Source: Desulfitobacterium sp038181555
Lineage (GTDB): Bacteria > Bacillota > Desulfitobacteriia > Desulfitobacteriales > Desulfitobacteriaceae
DNA length: 64,000 bases
Assembly (NCBI RefSeq): GCF_038181555.1
Contig: NZ_JBBWUA010000009.1
Span: forward strand, 1 to 64,000
Direction: 5' to 3'
The notes under the pieces were generated by a model. That model searched no databases, was not told the DNA's origin, and was given only the letters and a program-made list of their open reading frames with translations. Positions 1 through 8,131 of this stretch are shown piece after piece (positions within the stretch are counted from its first letter, which is position 1; each line of letters begins with the position of its first letter). The position numbers and the translations under genes were made by a program.

Positions 1-141
1 TGGGTCATCTCCTGGGTCATCTCCCGGGTCGTCTCCTGGGTCATCTCCTGGGTCATCTCCTGGGTCATCTCCCGGGTCGTCTCCTGGGTCATCTCCTGGG
101 TCATCTCCTGGGTCATCTCCCGGGTCGTCTCCTGGGTCATC
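1..141 (-). repeat. 12-bp tandem repeat coding for DDPG units
   Basis: Nearly twelve copies of a 12-bp unit lie in phase with the reading frame. Two variants, TGGGTCATCTCC (A) and CGGGTCGTCTCC (B), alternate as A-A-B-A three times, giving a 48-bp higher-order period. The differences are synonymous. The pattern suggests recent expansion by duplication of four-unit blocks. The array continues beyond the window. Confidence 0.95.
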
Positions 142-648
142 GTTTCCAGAACCGCCAGCAGCTGCGATATTAAACCGGAAGGAAGTGCTCAATGCTTGAT
201 AGGAATTGTCCACCTCAGCAGGTAGTTCTAAGGTAAAATCAAACGTCTTATTTCCTCCAGGTCTAATCGCCCCAAGATCAAAGTTCTTTAAATTACCGAG
301 GCTCCCACTGTAAACAGTTGTTCCTTGATCTATAATATTTAACTTTAAAATTTGATAAAGTTCATCGTCCCCGCTGCTTAACTCAGAGGAAATTACACAT
401 TGTAAATCTGATGTTCCCGTGTTTTTGATTTTGAGTGGTCTCCTTGATTCCGCTGGGGGTTGCCCGGGATACAGATTTCCTATATTAAAAAGCTCAGCTT
501 GATCAATCGTTATTCCCGATTGAGTTGTACTGAGTTCAATTGCATAAGTAAGCCCTGTATAGGCGTTAAAAACAAAATAGAGAGTTAGGATAAACAATGC
601 TAATCCAACCGTTCTTTGTAAAAGCTTCTTCTTTCTTTCACTTCTCAT
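1..648 (-). CDS. SipW-type secreted protein with DDPG repeats (C-terminus cut by window edge)
   Basis: An open frame starts at an ATG at 648 (GGGAG ribosome site 10 nt upstream) and runs off the left edge, giving 216 visible residues. The N-terminus is a charged stretch followed by one hydrophobic segment (residues ~12-36), like the SipW-dependent signals of the neighbouring genes. The middle contains NLYPGQ and DLGAIRPGG, the two Pro-Gly turns typical of TasA/camelysin-like beta sandwiches. After ~residue 168 the protein is only Asp-Asp-Pro-Gly repeats, probably an acidic, extended, Ca-binding or wall-spanning stalk. It is likely exported by the signal peptidase at 9181-10371 and displayed on the surface. 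What follows the repeats cannot be seen; a sorting signal or adhesive domain is possible. Confidence 0.8.
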   Translation of the reverse strand, partial: MRSERKKKLLQRTVGLALFILTLYFVFNAYTGLTYAIELSTTQSGITIDQAELFNIGNLYPGQPPAESRRPLKIKNTGTSDLQCVISSELSSGDDELYQILKLNIIDQGTTVYSGSLGNLKNFDLGAIRPGGNKTFDFTLELPAEVDNSYQALSTSFRFNIAAAGGSGNDDPGDDPGDDPGDDPGDDPGDDPGDDPGDDPGDDPGDDPGDDPGDDP

Positions 649-799
649 TATTACCACACTCCCGAATTAACTTTAAAACTTTACCTACCTATCCCCTTCT
701 ATTATATTTTTAGAATACTGACCTTAAATCCATAAAAGGTATTATCTTTTAGTACCCTAAAGTCTATTAGGTTCTGGTACCTGGATTAATATGGAAATA

Positions 800-844
800 T
801 AAAGGGAAGAACCAAATCATTTCTTGATTGGTTCTTCCCTTTAT
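800..844 (-). terminator. terminator after the DUF5305-like gene
   Basis: An almost perfect ~19-bp inverted repeat (AAAGGGAAGAACCAAATCA and its complement) lies just past the stop codon at 877. It is A/T-flanked on both sides, so it may work in both directions. The remaining gap up to the start at 648 holds nothing else I recognise. Confidence 0.75.
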
Positions 845-876
845 TACTGCACCTAATCTGCTCTAAGACCCCCGCA

Positions 877-2016
877 TTAAAAGGCGGCGGGTGTGGGCGC
901 TTTATTACCATCTCCAACTTTATCTCTAGAGGCTGACACCCTCACCTTTTCCTTTAAGGAAAGGCCTGACTCGATAACCTCTTTCACATCATATACATAA
1001 TATCGTTGATCATCGATAACCCAAAATCGCGAACTCTCTTTGGGATTATCACTGTACTTATAGATAATCGGTTTGCCTAACTCATCGCTAATCCTCACCA
1101 AATCCTCTATGGAACGGACTCGATTCTGCTGACCGCTTGTGGCAGTGACTTCTGATTCCAAAGCAACCAAGCGAGTTCCATGCTTCTTAAAGATCTTCTT
1201 AATTTCTTTTGCATAAGGATCGCTTTCCGCTTTCTTAGTTCCAAAAAGAAGAACTAACAAAGCTATCAGTAATAATCCGATCCCGATACCATAGCCGATC
1301 AGAAGATTTTGGTTTAGGGGCAATTGAACAGATTCAATCCCTTCGATAGCTTCTGGTTTACTTTCACTTTGGACCTTGGTTATTTTAAAGTATCCTGTAT
1401 TGAGAGGGGCCTCTAGTGATGGACTAGCTTTTTTTTCGATAATCCCTTTATCTGTCTTAGCGGTTAATTCAACATTCATGATGGCCGTTACTTTGGCCTG
1501 AGCATTAACTTTAGATTCTTCACTGATCTTCTCAGCGAACGCATTGTAATCACCGATTTTGAGCGGAATATTCCTTGATAGGGAGAAACTCTTATCCTTT
1601 GCCTCGAAACTAGTCTTAGGGACAAGGGGGAACTCCTTCTTCCAAAGACTTATGAACGTCTCTCCTTCGCCGGTATATCCTTCGACTATTGCGACTATTT
1701 CATAATTTCCATTAATCTCAGCTTCTCGCTCGCCGACGAACTCATAAGTAAAAACTGTAGCAACATAATTAGCGAAGTTCGTCAAGTAAGTTTGTCCCTC
1801 ACTCAAACTTTTCGTATCATATAACGAGTTGGGTTTAAGGACAACCTCATAATTGATCTCTTCTTTAGCCGTATAGCCATAAAGAGGTACCTTCGTTTCT
1901 TCAACGCCAGGGTACTTATACTCGTAGAAACAAAGTGCTCCAAGGATGACTACGAGCACAATGCATATTAACCCAATAGCTAATCTGAGATTCTTTTGAA
2001 TTTGGATTTTCTTCAA
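877..2016 (-). CDS. DUF5305-like membrane protein
   Basis: 379 residues from a TTG start (GGGAG 9 nt upstream). One N-terminal membrane segment (~12-30) is followed by a ~200-residue extracytoplasmic region, a second membrane segment (~241-262), and a ~110-residue cytoplasmic tail containing SIEDLVRISDELGKPIIY. This two-helix plan with a small cytoplasmic domain fits the DUF5305 family, commonly found beside SipW-type signal peptidases; I assign it from memory of the family, without a profile search. Its biochemical function is unknown. Its place in the fibre locus suggests a role in assembly, anchoring or envelope sensing. The C-terminal tail from ~350 is Lys/Arg-rich and probably disordered. 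Confidence 0.7.
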   Translation of the reverse strand: MKKIQIQKNLRLAIGLICIVLVVILGALCFYEYKYPGVEETKVPLYGYTAKEEINYEVVLKPNSLYDTKSLSEGQTYLTNFANYVATVFTYEFVGEREAEINGNYEIVAIVEGYTGEGETFISLWKKEFPLVPKTSFEAKDKSFSLSRNIPLKIGDYNAFAEKISEESKVNAQAKVTAIMNVELTAKTDKGIIEKKASPSLEAPLNTGYFKITKVQSESKPEAIEGIESVQLPLNQNLLIGYGIGIGLLLIALLVLLFGTKKAESDPYAKEIKKIFKKHGTRLVALESEVTATSGQQNRVRSIEDLVRISDELGKPIIYKYSDNPKESSRFWVIDDQRYYVYDVKEVIESGLSLKEKVRVSASRDKVGDGNKAPTPAAF

Positions 2017-2105
2017 TTAGCAGCACTCCCAAAATTTTCTTTATATGGTTAATTCTATACATACCCATTTAATTCCTTTTGACATATATAATTTTCTCCA
2101 TAAAT

Positions 2106-2131
2106 AAAGAGCACCCAATTAGGTGCTCTTT
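2106..2131 (-). terminator. terminator after the large secreted protein gene
   Basis: Hairpin AAAGAGCACC / GGTGCTCTTT with a short loop, followed on the minus strand by an A/T-rich stretch, 28 nt past the stop at 2159. Confidence 0.8.
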
Positions 2132-2158
2132 GACAATATTCTTCTGTGAAATACCCAA

Positions 2159-5100
2159 TTATCTTATGATCGGATCATAGGTTAGACGTACTTCGTACTG
2201 ATCATCATTAAGTGGCAACTCTTTGAAGCTTCCTCCAACAAAAGGTAAAAACAGTTGTTTGACATCTGCCGACATGTCATTGTAAAATACCTGCCCATAA
2301 AAAGTTTTGGGGGTTTCAGGAGTAATTACAAGAGCTGGGATTTTGACTAACATCGGTAGAATTGTAGCAGATCCACCATTTTTCACACTTACCACGCCAG
2401 GAACAGTGAAGGCAACAGGATTATCAAATCCCGGGTGCTTGCGGGTTACTTTTAAGATATAGTCACCAGGCAGAGAGGTCACTGTGGCACTCCCATTCCC
2501 CCAAGCAGACGCTGCGACAACTGCATTGGACTCAGGATTAAGTAGTTCTGCTTTAATTTGGAACAAACCTGGGGCTTTTACAGTATAAACTGCATTGCCA
2601 GGAGTATTAGTTCCCTCCGTGAATACGATGTTTGCATTTGAATTCTCTGCTCTGTACTTGAGCTGTACTTGATACTTTCCACTATTGAGCGGAAGCACTT
2701 TTATTGCTCCTCCGGTAGTGGTACTAACGGTTATCGGCGCATTTATAACTTGATTATTAAACATTACTTCTGCAGCGACTTCGGCTGGGATTCCAGGTGC
2801 ATTTTTGAAAGGAGGCACAACGATATTTACCGGGTTAATTGTATACTCCCCACCATTTGTCACATTTACAGGTACAGGTGTGGTATAGGAGATCGGAACA
2901 TTAAAAGCAGGATTATTGTGAGTTACTCTAATCTTAAACAAACCGGTAACATCTTTAATCATAACACTCTCGCTTCCCCAATCAGAAGACGCGACAACCG
3001 CATTGGTTTGTGGATTAAGCAACTCTGCACGAATCCCAGCTAAGCCAGGAACATTAATTTTAAATCCAGTTTGTGCCCCGGCATTAATATTAAAGGAAAC
3101 ACTCTCGGTAACGGAGTTACCGGCATAATCAACTGCGGAGAAATTCACCACATATGCGCCAACCGCAGCGAAGTCTACAGTAGCCGCGCCTCCATCAGCC
3201 TTGACTTCTGGAGCGCCGTTGATAGAATAAGCAAGACTTCTCAATCCTGAAGTAGCATCCGTAGCACTAACTTGCAAACTTACCGGATCCACATAGGTTT
3301 GACCCCCTGCGATACCCGAGTAGGAAATACTCGGAGCAATTAGATCATTGGGGGTAAGGCCAATATTTAAGTCGGTTACCTCTGGTGGAACATCGACTGG
3401 ATTACTGGTCATGCTATCAAAACCAACGCGGTTGACAACCACTCGATATTGTCCAGCCGCTACATCCCACGCATACCTACCATCCTCACCTGTTAACTGT
3501 GGATTATTGATCGGAGACATTCTTCCGCTATAAGCATCTTCACTCATATTAACCCAAGCTTGAAGTGCTGGGTCAAAATACTGAAGACGAACTGTAGCAT
3601 CGGGTAATCTCCACCCTTCACCTTGTGTAGCATTAAATACATAACCGCTTGGATCGATTAGGATTACATTAAACGTTAGTGGTGCCCCGTTACCTCCAGC
3701 ATAAAGGGGAATCATTTGGATACTCATTGGCGACTCCCATAGTCCTACACTGCTTGGGGTAAACTTATGGGTCCAATGAATTCCATCAGCAGAAGTCATT
3801 TGTTGTTCATAGCGATCTCCATTAGCATCAGTCGCGATTAGAGTAACCCCCAGTGCCGGAGGATTAGCAAATTCAGCGTTAATGGTGAGGGGGCTCATTC
3901 TTCCCGCTATCGGGGTACCATCAGGGGCAATCCCACTATTTCCCACTAGGGAAACATTCGGAGGAACAACCGGTTCAAGAGCTTCAATTCCATACTGAGC
4001 TGTGGCAAAAGGTATAGGATTTCCTTCCTGATAAGCATTAACTGTCAGATTGTGTATCCCCGCTTGATTCGGCTGTATACTCCAAGTTGTCTGGGTCGTA
4101 TCCCCAATCATGACTTGACCAATTGCATGGGAAGCATCGTGATTAACCAGATTGATCCCAGGCCCTGGAATGATTTCCAACCGTGCACCATTTAACATAG
4201 ACCCCGTATTGTTATGAAGGTAAGCAATAATATTAAAGGGGGTCGTTGACCACTCTTCATAAGGGATACGTTGTCTACCACTTAAAACCAGAGTATCATT
4301 ACCGCCTACTCCTGGGCGTCCGTAATATGTAATAATTGTTTTAGTTTCTCCCGGGGCTATCGTCACTGGATTCCACCACATACCAACTGCACTGTCTCCA
4401 GTGTATGAACCTGGATTGATGTTGTAATCCCACATAGTATTATCAATATTTCCCCAACGGGCAATACTAAAGCGATCTGGTGGGGTGGCATTACGTCCAC
4501 GCATGGTATATTGGGCACTGATGTCAGGATTATCAAAGGTCTGGAAGACCTGCCAAAAGGCCGGGACTTGATCCCCTAAGTAATCCTTTTCGTAGTTTAT
4601 AGATTCCATACCTGTTTCGCTAGGCACTCGGAAAGGTGCACTATCATTGCCATTAACCATTGTATCAAACATTATCCGGAGTCCAACCTCATGATTGTTT
4701 GCTCCCGTATTCGTCAAGACATATTTGATTTGAATAGCATCGTCAATACCCGTTGCCGGATTTAATCCTGCTTGGACAACCTGCTTTACAGAAACATCCC
4801 CCGTTTTCCATATCGCTTCATTGGTAAAGTCATTCATGTTGCGAGGAATCTGAACGAATTGACCATCATTCGTATTGCCAAACACTTTATCTATTCCGTC
4901 AACCTTTAAGGAAGTGAAAGAGCTCCAGGGATCAGATGGCCAGGCATAGATCATATTGAACCAATTATCTCGCCCTAACTCCTTAAGCCCTGCATTAAAT
5001 CTCCCATCGCTGCCGATCTTTGCCTGCACATTATCATTACCGATGGTTCCATTTTGAAGCGCAAGCAAGGAACGAGTAGCCGGTGCTGGTGAAGGGAAAG

Positions 5101-5233
5101 GTTTTTCTCCTTTGACTTCTTCTGAAGCACTATCGGCAGCAAATACAGCACCTTGCCCGAATGAAAATAGCATCATAATCGTGAGGGCTAAAACTACCAT
5201 AAGCTTATTCTTTTTAAAACGATTCAATAACAT
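2159..5233 (-). CDS. large secreted multi-domain protein
   Basis: 1024 residues. The start is the ATG at 5233: the AGGAGG site lies inside the longer frame that would begin at 5251. A Sec signal peptide ends near VFAADSAS. Next come a ~350-residue beta-rich region (FDTMVNGNDSAPF, PGVGGNDTLVLSGRQ), Ig-like parts, a carboxypeptidase-regulatory-like segment near PQLTGEDGRYAWDVAAGQYR, and an OmpL47-like repeat (SLQVSATDATSGLRSLAYSI). Two ~150-residue C-terminal modules are alike (AELLNPQTNAVVASSDWG versus AELLNPESNAVVAASAWG). It has no transmembrane anchor, LPXTG or SLH motif, so it is probably released or held in the matrix. The signal is ordinary Sec type, unlike its SipW-type neighbours. It may be a scaffold or adhesin; the exact function is unknown. 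Confidence 0.75.
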   Translation of the reverse strand: MLLNRFKKNKLMVVLALTIMMLFSFGQGAVFAADSASEEVKGEKPFPSPAPATRSLLALQNGTIGNDNVQAKIGSDGRFNAGLKELGRDNWFNMIYAWPSDPWSSFTSLKVDGIDKVFGNTNDGQFVQIPRNMNDFTNEAIWKTGDVSVKQVVQAGLNPATGIDDAIQIKYVLTNTGANNHEVGLRIMFDTMVNGNDSAPFRVPSETGMESINYEKDYLGDQVPAFWQVFQTFDNPDISAQYTMRGRNATPPDRFSIARWGNIDNTMWDYNINPGSYTGDSAVGMWWNPVTIAPGETKTIITYYGRPGVGGNDTLVLSGRQRIPYEEWSTTPFNIIAYLHNNTGSMLNGARLEIIPGPGINLVNHDASHAIGQVMIGDTTQTTWSIQPNQAGIHNLTVNAYQEGNPIPFATAQYGIEALEPVVPPNVSLVGNSGIAPDGTPIAGRMSPLTINAEFANPPALGVTLIATDANGDRYEQQMTSADGIHWTHKFTPSSVGLWESPMSIQMIPLYAGGNGAPLTFNVILIDPSGYVFNATQGEGWRLPDATVRLQYFDPALQAWVNMSEDAYSGRMSPINNPQLTGEDGRYAWDVAAGQYRVVVNRVGFDSMTSNPVDVPPEVTDLNIGLTPNDLIAPSISYSGIAGGQTYVDPVSLQVSATDATSGLRSLAYSINGAPEVKADGGAATVDFAAVGAYVVNFSAVDYAGNSVTESVSFNINAGAQTGFKINVPGLAGIRAELLNPQTNAVVASSDWGSESVMIKDVTGLFKIRVTHNNPAFNVPISYTTPVPVNVTNGGEYTINPVNIVVPPFKNAPGIPAEVAAEVMFNNQVINAPITVSTTTGGAIKVLPLNSGKYQVQLKYRAENSNANIVFTEGTNTPGNAVYTVKAPGLFQIKAELLNPESNAVVAASAWGNGSATVTSLPGDYILKVTRKHPGFDNPVAFTVPGVVSVKNGGSATILPMLVKIPALVITPETPKTFYGQVFYNDMSADVKQLFLPFVGGSFKELPLNDDQYEVRLTYDPIIR

Positions 5234-5274
5234 AACGATCCTCCTTCGCATTAAGACTGTTGCTTTTCAGTCTC

Positions 5275-5306
5275 AAAAGAGGCTGTCCAATTATGGAACC
5301 AGCCTC
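5275..5306 (-). terminator. terminator between TasA-like gene 1 and the large secreted protein gene
   Basis: Stem GAGGCTG / CAGCCTC followed by TTTT on the minus strand, 10 nt past the stop at 5316. It separates the TasA-like genes from 2159-5233, which then needs read-through or its own promoter. Confidence 0.75.
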
Positions 5307-5315
5307 CCTATTTTT

Positions 5316-6020
5316 TTACTGTGCGTTATGCTGTTTCCAATTGATAGTGATAGCGAATTCTGCTGTCTTGTCTTCAGCATTGTCATCATTTTCAACCGTG
5401 GTTGGCATTATGAAGTGTAAGGAATGTCCTTCTTTCGGTTCCCATCCGGGCGCAAACTCCTTAATCTTTGCGTAGCCTTCTTCGGGAACGTCAAGCATAA
5501 TATAATCACCCGGTTCTAGCCTTAAACCTGAAAACAGAGTGGTTAGTTGAGCCTGTAGTTCGTCAAGACTTTGCGCCACGGCCAAATTTGCTCCTTTAAT
5601 CTGATCATCTTTGTCGTATAACTCGTACCCCGCTACAGTCCAGATATCATCCTTTAATTCTTGATCAGTATTTGCTCCGAAGCTGACCACTGCATTATCG
5701 AAGACAGCTGGGATCGTGCCTTTGTTCTCTATGACAGCAAAGTAACTCCCCACAACTCCCGGATACATATTTGATAAGGTAATCGTCGTCGTTTTCGCAT
5801 CGGTTTGATCTATTTCCGACGCCACATAGGCAAATTCACCTGCGTTGTCATAAGCGATTCCAAAGGGGAAACCCGTTTGCCCCTTATCAATAAACTCCAC
5901 CTTCATTTCACCTGTGGAAACGGTATTATTGATTGCCAAGGAATCTGTCCAATAGGCGTATCCGGCACCAGTCAGCATGACCGAGGCAGCAAGAGTTAAC
6001 GCCAATATCCCTTTTTTCAT
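5316..6020 (-). CDS. TasA-like secreted protein, paralogue 1
   Basis: 234 residues; ATG with AAGGAGG upstream. The N-terminus LTLAASVMLTGAGYAYWTD is a SipW-type signal peptide, nearly identical in the next three genes. The mature part has the TasA/camelysin-family turn motifs (NMYPGVVGSYFAVIENKGTI, RLEPGDYIMLDVP) and ends in ITINWKQHNAQ, also shared by the paralogues. TasA-like proteins polymerise into extracellular fibres or are cell-surface proteases/coat proteins; I see no catalytic motif, so a structural role is more likely. It is the most divergent of the four and the last in the series. It follows paralogue 2 by 69 nt with no terminator seen between, so they are probably co-transcribed. 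Confidence 0.82.
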   Translation of the reverse strand: MKKGILALTLAASVMLTGAGYAYWTDSLAINNTVSTGEMKVEFIDKGQTGFPFGIAYDNAGEFAYVASEIDQTDAKTTTITLSNMYPGVVGSYFAVIENKGTIPAVFDNAVVSFGANTDQELKDDIWTVAGYELYDKDDQIKGANLAVAQSLDELQAQLTTLFSGLRLEPGDYIMLDVPEEGYAKIKEFAPGWEPKEGHSLHFIMPTTVENDDNAEDKTAEFAITINWKQHNAQ

Positions 6021-6089
6021 GAGCTAATATCCTCCTTATTGCCGATTCTTCTATAATAGCTGAAATAACTCTTTCTTTATTTTTAGGGT

Positions 6090-6854
6090 TTATTGAGCAT
6101 TATGTTGCTTCCAATTGATAGTCATACTGATGCCTAATTCTTGATTTTCAATATCATTATCTGCAGCAGTATTCAAAGTGTAAGTAATGCAATGCATTTC
6201 ATCATTATATGGGTAACCAATGGATTCCATAGCCGCTTTAGCATCTTCTACAGTCGGAAAATCTAAGGATAACTTTTGACCTGGCTCCATCCTAACATTA
6301 GCTAGTAAAATATTTAACTTAGATTCTAAATCAGCGATATTCCCCGAGGCATAATATCTCCCATCACCGGAATTGGGATTCGGTAAAATCTTATTTCCTT
6401 GGGCATCGGTAATCACATACCCGAAGGCAAATTTGAGATTGTCTTTTAGTTCTTGTTCAGCAGGGGTTAGAGTAGTGGCTCCATCTTTGCCCGTAAAGCT
6501 TACAGTAGCACTTGCAAAGACTGCAGGGATAGTTCCGTCATTGGCGATAGTTCCGTAGTACTGAGCATAAGCTCCTGGGTACATATTGGTGACCTTTGTT
6601 GTAACCGTTTTCTTATCTGGCGATACTACGGTTGCAGGCCCATTTAAACGACCCTCATGTTTAACGTAAGCACCCCAATAAGGATTAGCGCCATTATCGC
6701 CGCCACGTGTTGTATTCTGATCTACGAAGCTAACATTGAATTCACCAGTCGATACAGCATTATTTATTGTTACTTGATCCGTCCAGTACGCATATCCAGC
6801 GCCAGTCAGCATTACTGAGGCAGCAAGAGTAAGGGCAATTAGCTTTTTCTTCAT
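6090..6854 (-). CDS. TasA-like secreted protein, paralogue 2
   Basis: 254 residues; ATG preceded by AAGGAGAG. SipW-type signal (LTLAASVMLTGAGYAYWTD), then VSTGEFNVSFVD, NMYPGAYAQYYGTIANDGTI, NVRMEPGQKLSLDFP, and the C-terminal MTINWKQHNAQ. Compared with paralogue 3 it differs mostly between residues 45 and 75 and around 150. It is separated from paralogue 3 by 184 nt that hold a structured hairpin element (6955-7029), which may set its expression level. The family role is a fibre or surface-layer subunit; the exact partner is unknown. Confidence 0.82.
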   Translation of the reverse strand: MKKKLIALTLAASVMLTGAGYAYWTDQVTINNAVSTGEFNVSFVDQNTTRGGDNGANPYWGAYVKHEGRLNGPATVVSPDKKTVTTKVTNMYPGAYAQYYGTIANDGTIPAVFASATVSFTGKDGATTLTPAEQELKDNLKFAFGYVITDAQGNKILPNPNSGDGRYYASGNIADLESKLNILLANVRMEPGQKLSLDFPTVEDAKAAMESIGYPYNDEMHCITYTLNTAADNDIENQELGISMTINWKQHNAQ

Positions 6855-6954
6855 TTTTTTACACTCTCCTTATTATTAAATTATCAAGTGATTCTTAGTT
6901 TCAGGTGAAGTTTGCCTAAGATGAATACTTACTCCATCTGAAGCTTAGAAGAAC

Positions 6955-7029
6955 TTATCCAGGGACGTAGCAGCCGTTATCTCCCACTTATAGAAGATGG
7001 GAGGCTTACGGCTGGTAGTCATCGGATAA
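6955..7029 (-). ncRNA. structured leader element A upstream of TasA-like gene 2
   Basis: On the minus strand this 75-nt segment folds into an outer stem TTATCC/GGATAA (7024-7029 with 6955-6960), a second stem AGCCGT/ACGGCT and a hairpin CTCCCA/TGGGAG. About 60 nt are closely similar to a segment in front of the histidine kinase gene (element B, 14273-14338). Base changes between the copies keep pairing on the minus strand (through G-U) but break it on the plus strand, which points to a transcribed RNA in gene sense. I do not recognise a named riboswitch class. It could also be a remnant of an IS200/IS605-type element end. Confidence 0.6.
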
Positions 7030-7038
7030 AAACCCTTA

Positions 7039-7752
7039 TTATTGAGCATTATGTTGTTTCCAATTGATTGTCATATTAATGTAAGCTTCGGCCTTTTCAA
7101 ATTGATCAGGATTCGCTGCATTTCCTACCGTACCCGGTAATTTAATTTCCACACATTGGCCTTCAGCTCCATCTGGATTCTGAGCTAAGTATTCTTCCAT
7201 ATACTCATCGGGGACATCAAAGGTAACAAACTCGCCTGGCTCAAGTCGAAGTCCAGCCATTATGGTATTTAAGTTAGTCTGTAAAGCAGATGCTGGTTTC
7301 CATCCCAAAGACGCTCCAGCCCAGTAGCCATTCTCCCCTTGAACGTATGCTGTACCGTCTGCATGATACTTCTTAACAAAAACCTGTGTTAAAAGTGCAT
7401 CGGTAAAACCTTGTTGGTTCTCCGTCACAGTTACCACCGCATTATCAAAAAGTGCTGGTATCGATCCGTCGTTTCTGATTTTAAGTTCATAGCGAACTGT
7501 TGACCCTGGATACAAATTACTAATCGCTACTGTGCTGGTATTTTCGTCATTCTGAACAACGCTCTTTGTAATATAGGCCTCACCCGTAGCTCCAAAGATC
7601 TTCGGATAGAATTGATCATCCACGAAATTTACATCAAATTCGCCTGTGCTTACAGAATTATTGATCGTTACCTGATCCGTCCAATATGCATATCCAGCGC
7701 CAGTCAGCATGACCGAGGCAGCAAGAGTAAGGGCAATTAACTTTTTTTTCAT
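7039..7752 (-). CDS. TasA-like secreted protein, paralogue 3
   Basis: 237 residues; ATG with GAGGAG upstream. It has the SipW-type signal identical to paralogue 2, then VSTGEFDVNFVDD, NLYPGSTVRYELKIRNDGSI, LRLEPGEFVTFDVPDE, and the C-terminus MTINWKQHNAQ. No protease motif is seen. Its promoter and 5' leader (7785-7855) are a near copy of those of paralogue 4, so the two genes probably arose by tandem duplication including regulatory DNA. Expected destination is the cell surface after cleavage by the signal peptidase at 9181-10371. Confidence 0.83.
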   Translation of the reverse strand: MKKKLIALTLAASVMLTGAGYAYWTDQVTINNSVSTGEFDVNFVDDQFYPKIFGATGEAYITKSVVQNDENTSTVAISNLYPGSTVRYELKIRNDGSIPALFDNAVVTVTENQQGFTDALLTQVFVKKYHADGTAYVQGENGYWAGASLGWKPASALQTNLNTIMAGLRLEPGEFVTFDVPDEYMEEYLAQNPDGAEGQCVEIKLPGTVGNAANPDQFEKAEAYINMTINWKQHNAQ

Positions 7753-7784
7753 GATTTATTCGCTCCTCTATTAAATTCTTTACT

Positions 7785-7855
7785 AAGCCAGATAAACTGC
7801 CGGCTGATTTGTTTATCTGGCTTATATTGTCATTATAAGAGGTTGTGACTTTGAC
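7785..7855 (-). promoter_or_regulatory. promoter and 5'-terminal hairpin of TasA-like gene 3
   Basis: A TATAAT box lies at 7832-7837, with no strong -35 box (AATTGG 17 nt upstream). Directly at the expected RNA 5' end lies a 13-bp stem AAGCCAGATAAAC/GTTTATCTGGCTT (7785-7823), typical of 5' hairpins that stabilise mRNA. CACAACCTCTTATAATGA and the hairpin recur in front of paralogue 4. The weak -35 suggests an activator, possibly the response regulator at 11856-12476 (inference). Confidence 0.65.
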
Positions 7856-7959
7856 CAATTCACTCATCAGTATGCATTTTAACTAGACGAATAAGTAGTA
7901 TTTTGTGGATATTTTGGCTATTTCGCTTGCTACTTTGGTACCATATGTACTGCTCATCG

Positions 7960-8081
7960 CTCAACAAGTTCACGCCGACCCAGATCGTAGGGGCAGAGCT
8001 CTGCTCTGCCCGCTTAAGGATACATTTTCCGTGCGGATGGGGCAGGGGCCCCACCCCGACCAGCAGAGGAAACACTCCCCC
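7960..8081. other. GC-rich insertion in the duplicated TasA-like intergenic region
   Basis: Aligning the two duplicated upstream regions (ending ~7955 and ~9075) shows ~110 extra GC-rich bases here, including GGGGCAGAGCTCTGCTCTGC and GGGGCAGGGGCCCCACCCC palindromes. No open frame fits gene use. It is probably a small mobile or repeat sequence inserted after the duplication; borders are approximate. Confidence 0.5.
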
Positions 8082-8120
8082 AAAAAACAAAGCAGAGCAA
8101 GTTCTAAGACCTACTCTGCT
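8082..8120 (-). terminator. terminator after TasA-like gene 4
   Basis: Stem AGCAGAG/CTCTGCT followed by TTGTTTTTTG on the minus strand, 12 nt past the stop at 8132. Nearly the same hairpin follows the signal peptidase gene at 9104-9137, so terminator and upstream region were duplicated together. Confidence 0.85.
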
Positions 8121-8131
8121 CCGATTATTAG

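Noticed and set aside
1..141. Short direct repeats that could suggest a CRISPR array
   Set aside because: The units are contiguous 12-mers without spacers and lie in a coding frame.
2669..3043. 124-residue open frame on the plus strand
   Set aside because: It is antisense inside the large secreted protein gene, has no ribosome site, and its composition (many Cys, His, Tyr, Arg) is that of a shadow frame.
6955..7029. Element A as a c-di-GMP (GEMM) riboswitch
   Set aside because: The fibre-locus context is tempting, but the GEMM consensus stems and tetraloop/receptor words are not present.
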